From an uncultured Butyricimonas sp. (GTDB lineage Bacteria; Bacteroidota; Bacteroidia; Bacteroidales; Marinifilaceae): a stretch of 35,452 nucleotides of DNA. This document shows, one piece after another, positions 1 to 7,369 of the stretch (the stretch's first letter is position 1; each line of letters starts with the position of its first letter). The notes under the pieces were generated by a model. The model made no database searches and was not told the origin of the DNA. It saw nothing but the letters and a program-made list of their open reading frames with translations. The position numbers and the translations under genes are program-made. The stretch lies in contig CALUHX010000032.1 in NCBI GenBank assembly GCA_944320555.1, forward strand, positions 1-35,452. The letters run 5' to 3'.

Positions 1-125
1 AATGTACGATTAAAGATTATGACCATATTTCTGACTTATAACTTATAAACTATTGAGTAACAACTGTTTGTAAATACAATATCTGTAAAAATCTACTTTC
101 AGCTGGAACAAATGCTTATCTTAAA

Positions 126-998
126 TTGAGTTGTTTATATGCGTTCTTGTGGTTTTTATTGATAATTTTTTCAGATTTGTTTTTTTATCGAATATTGCGG
201 AATAGGACGTTGATGATAAATTTATTCTTTGTTTTATTTTTGTTGTCAGTACTCTTAAACGTATTCTCATTATTTTATTTTAGAGATAGAGGTATATTGC
301 TAGCTCCATTGATATATAACTCTCTTATTTTTTTACCATGGCTTCTTTTATTGAATGGGGTGAAGCGCAACTTGTCCTTGCTGCTTCTTTTATGTGTTGT
401 TATTTTTTCTGCAAAAAGAGGAGCTATATTCATTTTGGTTTTAGAGATGTTTGTTTTGAGTTGGATTGCATATAGGAAGCGGTATTTGAATAGGAGAATT
501 TTTGTTTATTTGATTGGGGGAGTATTGGTGTTTGTGGGGTTATTTTGTGTTGCTTCGGAATATTCAGATGGTTACATTGTGTCTAGATTTCAAAAGGATG
601 CATTATTGTCAGGAAGTGGAAGATCCGATATTAACCAATATGGAATGGATGCTGTGAGTCGGATGTCCTCTCTTAAAGAATTTTTATTCGGTTATCCATT
701 GAATTCAGATGTGTTGAATCATTTTGGAGGACATAATGATTGGTTGACTTTTTTTCTTTCTTATGGAATTGTAGGTGTAATTCTTTATGCTTTTTTCTAT
801 TTAAATATGTTGGTTAGATTGTTCTTCTTATGGAAGAAAAATGATATGAGTTTGTTGATTGCATATGCATCATTATTTATAATAATGTTTATGATGTCTT
901 TTTTTAGTACCTCTTATAATCCAACATTACATCCAATTATAGGAATGATGTTTATTGGATATACCGAGGCAAATAGAATCAAAAAAGTAGTAGTATGA
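126..998 (+). CDS. wzy: Wzy-type O-antigen/capsule polymerase (start uncertain, possibly 5'-truncated)
   Basis: This is an integral membrane protein of about 290 residues with roughly nine hydrophobic segments. A long soluble loop (about residues 148-205) precedes the motif GGHNDWLTFF and a GIVGVILY helix, as in O-antigen polymerases and ligases of the Wzy/WaaL class. It would polymerise repeat units on the periplasmic face. No ATG is available at the 5' end: the frame is open from position 57 but the first plausible start is TTG at 126. Stops at 39 and 54 close the frame upstream. Family members usually have about 400 residues, so the N-terminal helices may be lost or lie in another frame. 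Its stop overlaps the next start (ATGA), showing operon coupling. The membrane protein call is firm; polymerase rather than ligase is inferred from context. Confidence 0.7.
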   Translation: MSCLYAFLWFLLIIFSDLFFYRILRNRTLMINLFFVLFLLSVLLNVFSLFYFRDRGILLAPLIYNSLIFLPWLLLLNGVKRNLSLLLLLCVVIFSAKRGAIFILVLEMFVLSWIAYRKRYLNRRIFVYLIGGVLVFVGLFCVASEYSDGYIVSRFQKDALLSGSGRSDINQYGMDAVSRMSSLKEFLFGYPLNSDVLNHFGGHNDWLTFFLSYGIVGVILYAFFYLNMLVRLFFLWKKNDMSLLIAYASLFIIMFMMSFFSTSYNPTLHPIIGMMFIGYTEANRIKKVVV

Positions 999-2122
999 AA
1001 AAAGTGGCTTTGTTGACGTTCTTTTCTACAGAAAATTATGGAGCAATATTGCAGGCGTTGGCTCTTCAAGAAGTAATAAAGAATATGGGATATGAGGTTG
1101 ATTTAATTGATTATAATCCAAAATCAAATTTGTCTGGATTGAAGAAAGTAAAAAATGTTGTTTGGAGAAAGGTCCGTTTCTTTTTGGGAGTGAAGAGGCG
1201 TTGGAAAAGAACTGATTATTTTCGAGTAAATTACTTGAATATTAATAATGATAGACATGCAAAATTTTTGTGTTTGGGGTGTAATTGCAATATATGGCAA
1301 TATGATAAATATGTTGTAGGTAGTGACCAAGTTTGGAATCCGCTGATATTGGGTAATGACTTGACTTATTTGTTGCCATTTGTGAAAGATAGTACAAAAA
1401 AGGTCTCGTATGCGGCTAGTTTTGGGAGTGCAACTTTTCCCGCTGCTTATACTGAAATATATCATAATCATATCAAACAGTTTTCTTTTATTTCTGTTAG
1501 AGAAAAATCCGGTCTTGATATTTTGGATTCGATGCATATTTTAAATGGAAAAGTTGTTTTGGATCCTACCTTTTTATTGTCAAGAAAGGAATGGTTAAAA
1601 TATAAGAGTGATACTTTGGAAATCAAGAAAAAATATGTATTGTGTTATTTAATGCCAGGGAATTTGTCTAATGCCTATATAGTTAAAAACGCAAAACTTA
1701 TAGCTTCTAAATTGAGTTGTGATTTAAAAATAGTTGGAGGACGAGAGTATAAACGTTTTTTTGCTTCTGTTTATGTCGTTGATGCGGGACCTTCGGAATT
1801 TTTGTCTTTGATAGAAGGGGCTTTTTTAATATTAACAAATTCTTTTCATGGTACATGCTTTTCGATAAACTTTGAAAAGAGATTCGTGTCAATTGTGGAT
1901 AATAGAGGAAATGTTTATAATCGAAATTCAAGGATAGTAGATTTGTTGAATTTGTTAGAATTGAAAGATCAATTATATTCCTGGATACCTGGTGATAAAG
2001 CATTGTTAAATTGGGATACTCATATTGATTATAAACGAGTGAGAAGGTTGTTAGATAATTATGTGATGATGTCAAAAGATTACCTGTCTTTGGCCTTGGC
2101 TGATATGGAAATGCCGGAATGA
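995..2122 (+). CDS. Polysaccharide pyruvyl transferase family protein
   Basis: The protein has 375 residues and a GT-B-like pyruvyltransferase fold (PF04230). It starts MKKVALLTFFSTENYGAILQ, the usual N-terminus of this family, and carries VVGSDQVWNP near residue 107 and TNSFHGTCFSI near residue 281, both conserved family signatures. The enzyme would transfer pyruvate from phosphoenolpyruvate to a sugar as a ketal, adding negative charge to the capsule. Its ATG overlaps the polymerase stop by four bases, so the two are co-translated. The gene is AT-rich like its neighbours on both sides and unlike the GC-richer genes after 3.6 kb, which suggests separate ancestry within the locus. Confidence 0.88.
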   Translation: MKKVALLTFFSTENYGAILQALALQEVIKNMGYEVDLIDYNPKSNLSGLKKVKNVVWRKVRFFLGVKRRWKRTDYFRVNYLNINNDRHAKFLCLGCNCNIWQYDKYVVGSDQVWNPLILGNDLTYLLPFVKDSTKKVSYAASFGSATFPAAYTEIYHNHIKQFSFISVREKSGLDILDSMHILNGKVVLDPTFLLSRKEWLKYKSDTLEIKKKYVLCYLMPGNLSNAYIVKNAKLIASKLSCDLKIVGGREYKRFFASVYVVDAGPSEFLSLIEGAFLILTNSFHGTCFSINFEKRFVSIVDNRGNVYNRNSRIVDLLNLLELKDQLYSWIPGDKALLNWDTHIDYKRVRRLLDNYVMMSKDYLSLALADMEMPE

Positions 2123-2391
2123 AAATTTCTTTTATTAGGTGGCATTTTAATCTCGGATAAAGTAATGTTTGCTGATTATCAGTTATTTGGCTGTTTTAGG
2201 AGTTAATAGTGGAGATCGTGTGTGCGATGGAGAAGGAGGATTAGTTATACCTCTTTTATGTAGTCCTGATTGTTGGCGGAGGAGGTAGTTGGTTGTAGTG
2301 GGATAGATGTGTGTGTTGTGCATATTTTTAGTATGACTTAAGAAAATGCGAGGTACATATTGGAAATGGACAAGTTGATATCAGTAATAAA
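2119..2391 (+). pseudogene. Possible decayed glycan-synthesis gene remnant
   Basis: An ATG at 2119 overlaps the pyruvyltransferase stop in the ATGA style seen between intact genes here. It opens a frame beginning MKISFIRWHFNLG that ends after 13 codons at TAA. A neighbouring frame then continues DKVMFADYQLFGCFRS before another stop. The N-terminus resembles the start of many glycosyltransferases, but too little remains to name a family. The rest of the roughly 270-base gap has no convincing coding frame, RNA or terminator. The reading as a remnant is inference; it could also be ordinary spacer. Confidence 0.3.
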
Positions 2392-2397
2392 TTGGAA

Positions 2398-3516
2398 ATG
2401 AGTGTTATTGTTGTGAACGTAACGGCGGCAAAAAGTGGCGGGGCATTATCCATATTGAATCAGTTTTTGGATGGGATAGAGGAATACGATAATCATAATT
2501 ATTTTATTGTGTTCGTAGATCCGGGATTTAGGCAACGAGAAATAGAGGGGGTGAGATATGTTCCGGTGGATACCAAAGGTTGGAGGGATAGAATACTATG
2601 GGATAAAGAGGGTTTTAAGGATTGGCTGAAGAATAATCATGTGGAGCCGGATTTGATTATTTCATTGCAGAACACAGGAGTAAACTATTCATGTGAGGTG
2701 CCGCAATTGATTTATTATCATCAGCTTTTGGCAATAGATCCTCATAGATGGAATCCGTTTAAAAGAGATGAGTTTATATTGTTTTGTTACAAAAATTTTT
2801 ATCCATATTTTGTAAAGCAATATTTGACTAAAAACACTCATGTGGTTGTTCAGATGTCTTTTATTAAGGATGCGTTTTTGAAAAAATTTGATATTCCCGA
2901 AGGACATGTACATGTTGTCCCTCCAAAGATGGGACTCATTGATTTTAACAAAATGGAAACTGGAAATAAATATGATGATGGGTGTATGCATTTTATCTAT
3001 CCTGCGGCAGGAATGGTATATAAAAACCATATTGTTTTACTGAGAGCGTTGTGTTTGTTAAAGAAAGAGAATCGGGAATATTATGATAAGATTCGCTTGC
3101 ATCTCACACTAAAAAAGGGAGAATGCAAAAAAGTAGATGAATGTATAAAACTTTGGGGGCTTGAGGATGTTGTTGAGTTGGGGGGGATTATACCATTTCA
3201 AGAGTTACTTGCTTGTTATAAAAGCATGGACGCTTTGCTGTTCCCTAGTTTTGTCGAGACGGTGGGGTTACCTTTGCTCGAGGCTGCGGGATGTGGAATG
3301 GCGATAAAGGCGGCGGATTTACCTTATGCCCATGAGGTGCTTCAAGGGTACGAAGGGGTATCTTACGTGTCTTATCAAGATGAACGGGCATGGGCGGAGG
3401 CGGTTAAGGATGTTTGTCTTAATAGGCAGCGTTATATTCCAATGAAGCCAGTTAGAGATACAAAAGGCTGGAAAGATTTTTTTGAGTTGGTGGATATGCT
3501 GAAGTTGAAGAGGTAG
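2398..3516 (+). CDS. Glycosyltransferase family 4 (group 1)
   Basis: This protein of about 372 residues has a GT-B fold. The C-terminal donor domain shows the GT4 signature around FPSFVETVGLPLLEAAGCG, with the E-x7-E arrangement, preceded by the strand ALLF. The N-terminus MSVIVVNVTAAKSGGALSIL is the usual GT4 beginning with a glycine-rich loop. It would transfer a hexose-type residue from a nucleotide sugar to the lipid-linked repeat unit in the cytoplasm. ATG at 2398 was chosen over the in-frame TTG at 2392. The gene is AT-rich and stands apart from its upstream neighbour by the decayed gap. Donor and linkage cannot be told from sequence. Confidence 0.85.
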   Translation: MSVIVVNVTAAKSGGALSILNQFLDGIEEYDNHNYFIVFVDPGFRQREIEGVRYVPVDTKGWRDRILWDKEGFKDWLKNNHVEPDLIISLQNTGVNYSCEVPQLIYYHQLLAIDPHRWNPFKRDEFILFCYKNFYPYFVKQYLTKNTHVVVQMSFIKDAFLKKFDIPEGHVHVVPPKMGLIDFNKMETGNKYDDGCMHFIYPAAGMVYKNHIVLLRALCLLKKENREYYDKIRLHLTLKKGECKKVDECIKLWGLEDVVELGGIIPFQELLACYKSMDALLFPSFVETVGLPLLEAAGCGMAIKAADLPYAHEVLQGYEGVSYVSYQDERAWAEAVKDVCLNRQRYIPMKPVRDTKGWKDFFELVDMLKLKR

Positions 3517-3540
3517 AAATGTCGAATTTTCCGCATAGCA

Positions 3541-3571
3541 GTTGGATGTTGAGTGAAAGGTTGTAACTTTG
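3541..3571 (+). promoter_or_regulatory. Bacteroidetes-type promoter of the AAA/DUF4276 pair
   Basis: GTTG at 3541-3544 is followed after 19 bases by TAACTTTG at 3564-3571. This matches the Bacteroidetes consensus (TTTG, 19-21 bp, TAnnTTTG). It lies 25 bp before the ATPase start, so the two-gene unit can be transcribed separately from the capsule operon. Confidence 0.6.
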
Positions 3572-3595
3572 TGGGGAATATAAAGAGAATGGTTT

Positions 3596-4714
3596 ATGGC
3601 AGGCAGATTGAAACTGAAACGGATGACGATACGAGGTTTTAAGTCGGTGGCGTTCCAACATCCGCTGGTGTTGGAGACGGGGGGCGTGAGCGTGTTGATA
3701 GGAGCCAACGGGGCGGGGAAGAGTAACGTGGTCGGTTTCTTTCAGTTGCTTGGGCGTTTGATGGAGGGAAACTTGCAACGGTATGTGGAGCAGGCGGGGA
3801 CGGCCCAGACGTTTTTGTATTATGGGGCGAAAAAGACCCCATCGTTGTTTGGGATGTTTTGTCTTGAAGACGGGGAGGGGCGGCGGTATGATTATCAATT
3901 TTCGTTGTCGCATGCGCTTCCTGACCGTTTGATTGTCGTCATGGAGAATGTCGCTTTTCAAAAAGAAAAGGACGGGTTGATTCAATCGAACGCATTGCCG
4001 ACGAATTTCAAGGAGTCTGAGTTGATGGGGGCAAAAGATGACGCTTCTTTGGCGGTAAGGGATTTCCTTTCCCGTTGTAAAGTATTTCAATTTTCGGACT
4101 CTTCCGCAGAAGGAGGGCTCCGGCAGGCTTCGCCAGTGGAGGGGGCGCATTATTTGCAGGCGAGGGGAGAGAATCTGGCTTCGTTCCTGTATTATTTGCG
4201 GGAGAGTTTTCCGGCGAATTATAAGCGTGTGGTGGAATATGTGAGGTGTGTGATGCCTCAGTTCGGGGATTTTTATTTGCAGCCACGGCAGGGGTATGTG
4301 TCGTTGACATGGCGGGACAATTCGGCGAACGATTATGTGTTGATTCCACAACAGTTCTCGGACGGAACGATTCGTTTTATCGCTTTGGCGACGCTGTTGT
4401 TGCAGCCGGAGGAGACGATGCCGAGCGTGATTGTGATAGACGAGCCGGAGCTTGGCTTGCATCCGTATGCCATCCGCCAATTGGCAGAGATGATCAAGGA
4501 CGCTTCTTTCCATACGCAGGTGATGGTGGCCACGCAGTCGCCGTTGCTGATGGACGAATTTGAGTTGTCTGATATTTTCATTGTTGAACGGGACGAGGCA
4601 TTGAATGCCACGGTGAAGCGAGAACTGAACGAGGAGGAGCTTAGGGAGTGGTTGGACAATTACTCGTTGAGCGAGTTGTGGGAGAAAAATGTGTTGGGAG
4701 GACGGCCGGTATGA
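3596..4714 (+). CDS. AAA family ATPase (AAA_21/RecF-SMC-like), partner of DUF4276 protein
   Basis: The protein has 372 residues. An N-terminal strand-helix typical of SMC/RecF-like ATPases (IRGFKSV) is followed by Walker A GANGAGKSN at residues 36-44. A signature-like segment QFSDGTIRFIAL lies at about 253-264, Walker B VIVIDEPELGLHP at 278-290, and a switch segment ATQSP at about 312-316. All ATPase motifs are intact. There is no TOPRIM domain in the chain, unlike OLD nucleases; that role may be taken by the next gene, whose ATG overlaps this stop (ATGA). A dedicated promoter precedes it. Such ATPase plus TOPRIM-like pairs are often anti-phage or abortive-infection systems (compare PARIS AriA/AriB and AbiL). 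The defence role is inference. Confidence 0.85.
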   Translation: MAGRLKLKRMTIRGFKSVAFQHPLVLETGGVSVLIGANGAGKSNVVGFFQLLGRLMEGNLQRYVEQAGTAQTFLYYGAKKTPSLFGMFCLEDGEGRRYDYQFSLSHALPDRLIVVMENVAFQKEKDGLIQSNALPTNFKESELMGAKDDASLAVRDFLSRCKVFQFSDSSAEGGLRQASPVEGAHYLQARGENLASFLYYLRESFPANYKRVVEYVRCVMPQFGDFYLQPRQGYVSLTWRDNSANDYVLIPQQFSDGTIRFIALATLLLQPEETMPSVIVIDEPELGLHPYAIRQLAEMIKDASFHTQVMVATQSPLLMDEFELSDIFIVERDEALNATVKRELNEEELREWLDNYSLSELWEKNVLGGRPV

Positions 4715-5400
4715 AGATGTTGAATATACTTTGCGAAGGGCAAACAGAGGAACTTTTCGTGAAGAAGGTTTTGAGAGATTATTTGTGGGCCAAAGGAGCG
4801 ATGGTGAAAACCAGGCTTTTGCTTACAAGTAAGAAACGTGGTGTTCGAGGTGGGATCGTCAGCTATCAACAAGTGAGGCGGGATTTGAGGTTGTGGTATA
4901 ATGAGAATGCGGGCAAAAAGAATGAGGAGCATTTCTATACGACAATGATTGATTTTTACGCTTTGCCAACGGATTTCCCGGGATATGCGGAGGCGATGAA
5001 CGTGATGGATATTTATCTGCGAGTAGAAAAGTTGGAGAAAGCGTTGCAAGAAGATGTGAATATTTTAGGCTTTATTCCTTATATACAGTTGCACGAGTAC
5101 GAGGCGTTGGTGTTTTGCGGGTTGGAGTTTTTGCGGGAACGGCATGAAGGAGTGGAGAAAGCGGTGAGGATTCTGCAAAAGGCTTTGGTTGATTTTGGAG
5201 GAAATTCTGAATATGTCGATGGGGGATGGGATACGGCTCCGAGCAGGAGAATCGTGAATGAATTGGCTCGGGTGTCATGCCGCTACAATAAACCGGAAGA
5301 CGGGGCGTATGTGGCATCTCGGGTGGGTTTAAAGGATTTGAGGGAACGATGTCGGCATTTCGATAGTTGGATGCAACAGCTTGATTTGGTGGTAAAATAA
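4711..5400 (+). CDS. DUF4276 family protein (TOPRIM-like), partner of AAA ATPase
   Basis: This is a 229-residue protein. The start at 4711 was chosen because it gives an ATGA overlap with the ATPase and places the first conserved motif at the N-terminus. That motif, ILCEGQTEELFVKKVL (about residues 6-21), is the EG-x-(T/S)-E element of DUF4276 and resembles TOPRIM motif I with its catalytic-type glutamate. Further family signatures are TMIDFYALPTDFPGY and PYIQLHEYEALVF. TOPRIM-like folds act as nucleases or in phosphotransfer. Here the protein probably works in a complex with the ATPase. Family assignment is firm; nuclease activity is inferred from fold resemblance only. Confidence 0.8.
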   Translation: MKMLNILCEGQTEELFVKKVLRDYLWAKGAMVKTRLLLTSKKRGVRGGIVSYQQVRRDLRLWYNENAGKKNEEHFYTTMIDFYALPTDFPGYAEAMNVMDIYLRVEKLEKALQEDVNILGFIPYIQLHEYEALVFCGLEFLRERHEGVEKAVRILQKALVDFGGNSEYVDGGWDTAPSRRIVNELARVSCRYNKPEDGAYVASRVGLKDLRERCRHFDSWMQQLDLVVK

Positions 5401-5422
5401 ATTAGGAACATTATTTTGTTGA

Positions 5423-5444
5423 CTGTTACGTGCGTGCGTAACAG
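5423..5444. repeat. Perfect 8-bp inverted repeat before fnlA
   Basis: CTGTTACG (5423-5430) and CGTAACAG (5437-5444) are perfectly complementary around a 6-base centre. It lies between the DUF4276 stop and fnlA. No T-run follows, so it is not a standard terminator; an operator is possible. The half-site TGTTACG equals the Pho-type repeat units before pstS, but the arrangement here is inverted rather than direct. Confidence 0.5.
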
Positions 5445-5487
5445 GTGGTGTTTCGTGTTTGCGGAATAATTAGAAATTCATGTGTAT

Positions 5488-6561
5488 ATGTCTGTATTTA
5501 AAGACAAAGTATTATTGATTACCGGGGGGACGGGTTCTTTCGGTAATGCTGTGTTGCGGCGTTTTTTGGACTCGGACATCAGGGAAATCCGGGTGTTCAG
5601 CCGTGACGAGAAGAAGCAGGACGACATGCGGCACCGTCTGCAGAGTCCGAAGGTGAAGTTCTATATCGGGGACGTTCGTGACCGTGTGTCGGTGGACGTG
5701 GCGATGCGGGGCGTGGACTACGTGTTTTCGGCTGCGGCTTTGAAGCAGGTGCCGAGCTGCGAGTTCTTTCCCATGGAGGCGACGAGGACGAACGTGCTGG
5801 GGACGGAGAACGTGCTGCTGGCGGCGATAGGGCACGGGGTGAGGAACGTGGTGGTGTTGTCGACGGACAAGGCGGCGTATCCGATCAACGCCATGGGCAT
5901 CAGCAAGGCGTTGATGGAGAAGGTGGCGATAGCGAAGGGGCGTGAGTTGGGAGAAGGGGCTGCCACGACGATCTGCTGCACGAGGTACGGGAACGTGATG
6001 GCGAGCCGGGGGAGCGTGATTCCTTTGTGGGTGAGACAGATGAAGGAGGGAAAGCCGATCACGGTGACGGATCCGGAGATGACACGTTTCATGATGACGC
6101 TGGATGACGCCGTGGATTTGGTGATGTACGCCTTCGAGCACGGCCACAACGGGGATTTGTTCGTTCAGAAGGCACCGGCAGCGACGCTGGAAGTGTTGGC
6201 AACGGCGTTGAAGGAGTTGTACGCCCGGATAGATCCGAAATACGGTGAGACGGAGGTGAGGGTTATCGGGACGAGGCACGGGGAGAAGTTGTACGAGACG
6301 CTGGTGACGAGGGAGGAGATGTCGAAGGCGGTGGACATGGGGGATTATTACCGTATTCCCTGCGACACGAGGGATTTGAACTACGACAAGTTCTTCACGG
6401 AGGGGAACGAGAAGCTTTCCCGGATAGAGGATTACCACAGCCACAACACGGAGCGTTTGGACGTGGAGGGGATGAAGCGGCTGTTGCTGAAGTTGCGTTT
6501 CGTGCGGGAGGATTTGGGGTTGGAGGAGCGTGCGGACTCCTACGAGATAAAGAGCGAGTAG
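5488..6561 (+). CDS. fnlA: UDP-GlcNAc 4,6-dehydratase/5-epimerase (FnlA/CapE/WbjB)
   Basis: The protein has about 357 residues and is a short-chain dehydrogenase-type sugar-nucleotide enzyme (Polysacc_synt_2). The NAD-binding loop GGTGSFGNAVL lies near residue 12, and STDKAAYPINAMGISK holds the conserved M-x-x-x-K catalytic element that replaces Tyr-x-x-x-Lys in this group. It performs the first step toward UDP-L-FucNAc: C4/C6 dehydration and C5 epimerisation of UDP-GlcNAc. The ATG at 5488 fits the family better than the GTG at 5482. The next two pathway enzymes follow at 7370 and 8761, but with inserted DNA between them. Length is normal and no key residue is missing. Confidence 0.92.
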   Translation: MSVFKDKVLLITGGTGSFGNAVLRRFLDSDIREIRVFSRDEKKQDDMRHRLQSPKVKFYIGDVRDRVSVDVAMRGVDYVFSAAALKQVPSCEFFPMEATRTNVLGTENVLLAAIGHGVRNVVVLSTDKAAYPINAMGISKALMEKVAIAKGRELGEGAATTICCTRYGNVMASRGSVIPLWVRQMKEGKPITVTDPEMTRFMMTLDDAVDLVMYAFEHGHNGDLFVQKAPAATLEVLATALKELYARIDPKYGETEVRVIGTRHGEKLYETLVTREEMSKAVDMGDYYRIPCDTRDLNYDKFFTEGNEKLSRIEDYHSHNTERLDVEGMKRLLLKLRFVREDLGLEERADSYEIKSE

Positions 6562-6593
6562 GTTGTTTTTGTCGAAAAGAGTCCTTATCTTTG
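6562..6593 (+). promoter_or_regulatory. Bacteroidetes-type promoter of small ORF
   Basis: GTTG at 6562-6565, 20 bases, then TATCTTTG at 6586-6593 fits the TAnnTTTG consensus. It begins just after the fnlA stop and 25 bp before the small gene's start, giving the inserted pair an independent transcript. Confidence 0.6.
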
Positions 6594-6617
6594 TGCTTGA
6601 ATAAAAAGGAGATGAAT

Positions 6618-6806
6618 ATGGGACGGTTGAAAAAGACAATGAAAAAGGATGGCAAGTACACGAAGAATGTCGTGGACGTGGAGGCAATTGCGGGAACTCT
6701 TTCCGACAAGGAGAAGGAAAAGTTATTGTCCGGAGATGGATTCGTGAAGGTTCCGTCGGAAGAATTGTTGCGTATACGTGTCTCGTCCTATTCTTATTTG
6801 TTATAA
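6618..6806 (+). CDS. Small hypothetical protein (62 aa)
   Basis: This is a lysine-rich, hydrophilic protein of 62 residues (MGRLKKTMKKDG...). There is no membrane segment or cysteine motif, and I do not recognise a family. A purine-rich ribosome site AAGGAG (6606-6611) supports ATG 6618; ATG 6612 in the same frame overlaps that site. A good promoter just upstream shows that it is a real gene. It forms a pair with the 142-residue ORF that follows and separates fnlA from fnlB. An antitoxin- or regulator-like role is possible but nothing in the sequence proves it. Confidence 0.6.
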   Translation: MGRLKKTMKKDGKYTKNVVDVEAIAGTLSDKEKEKLLSGDGFVKVPSEELLRIRVSSYSYLL

Positions 6807-6912
6807 GACGTGGATTTGCATAGTTATCTATATCATTTCGTGTAGAAAATGGACGATTCGTCCGTAGACAATTCATTTTTGAAATGTAAATGGGCTATAT
6901 GCTTTTAAGTCT

Positions 6913-7341
6913 TTGAAGTCCCACCAATGGTATTGGGTGTGGGTGGAGGTTTGTGAACATCATTTTTATGCGGTAAAATTTCATTTGAAAAATCACCGGA
7001 ATAGTCCTTATAAGTATAATCTGTTGACAGGGTTGAATGAGGCGAGGCCGGTCATAAATACTTGCGTGGCTATTATGGAGGAGGTCGCCAGCCGGGATGA
7101 AAGGTCCTCTTTTGGTTTTATCGGAGCGAACATGATCGGGGAACCGGAGGTGAATACGAAACGGTTCAGGGTTTATCGGCGTTTTATGGCGACTTATTTT
7201 ACCGAGGATGTGTTTGAACATCTCTTTAATATCAAGAAAAGCACTTATTTGTTGGTGCGTAAGACGGAGTTGGAGGGAAGGCCGGGATTGTTGTCAGAAT
7301 TGGACAAGAAATTCAGCGAATTGTATTCTTTTTTTGATTGA
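6913..7341 (+). CDS. Hypothetical protein, about 142 aa, start uncertain
   Basis: The coding frame is convincing (balanced composition, long open frame, proper spacing to fnlB), but I cannot assign a family. The middle has FGFIGANMIGE followed by NTKRFRVYRRFM, a compact basic segment. The C-terminus ends LDKKFSELYSFFD. No ATG exists in frame: the frame is open from 6883, and TTG at 6913 is the only standard candidate. A short ATG frame at 6849 (MDDSSVDNSF...) ends at a TAA just before, in a different frame, so a frameshift at the 5' end is possible. It follows the promoter-equipped 62-residue ORF by 106 bases and probably shares its transcript. Confidence 0.6.
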   Translation: MKSHQWYWVWVEVCEHHFYAVKFHLKNHRNSPYKYNLLTGLNEARPVINTCVAIMEEVASRDERSSFGFIGANMIGEPEVNTKRFRVYRRFMATYFTEDVFEHLFNIKKSTYLLVRKTELEGRPGLLSELDKKFSELYSFFD

Positions 7342-7369
7342 TACCTGTTTGAAATAAGTTTAAGTTTTT

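Noticed and set aside
3452-4513. 353-residue open frame on the - strand
   Set aside because: It is antisense to the AAA ATPase, which has full Walker motifs.
6851-6863. Short palindrome GGACGATTCGTCC
   Set aside because: Six-base arms with no T-run and no matching copy nearby; such palindromes occur by chance in a window of this size.
5512-6876. 454-residue open frame on the - strand
   Set aside because: It runs antisense to fnlA, is rich in Arg, His and Pro, and has no known motif; a GC-rich gene read backwards gives such frames.
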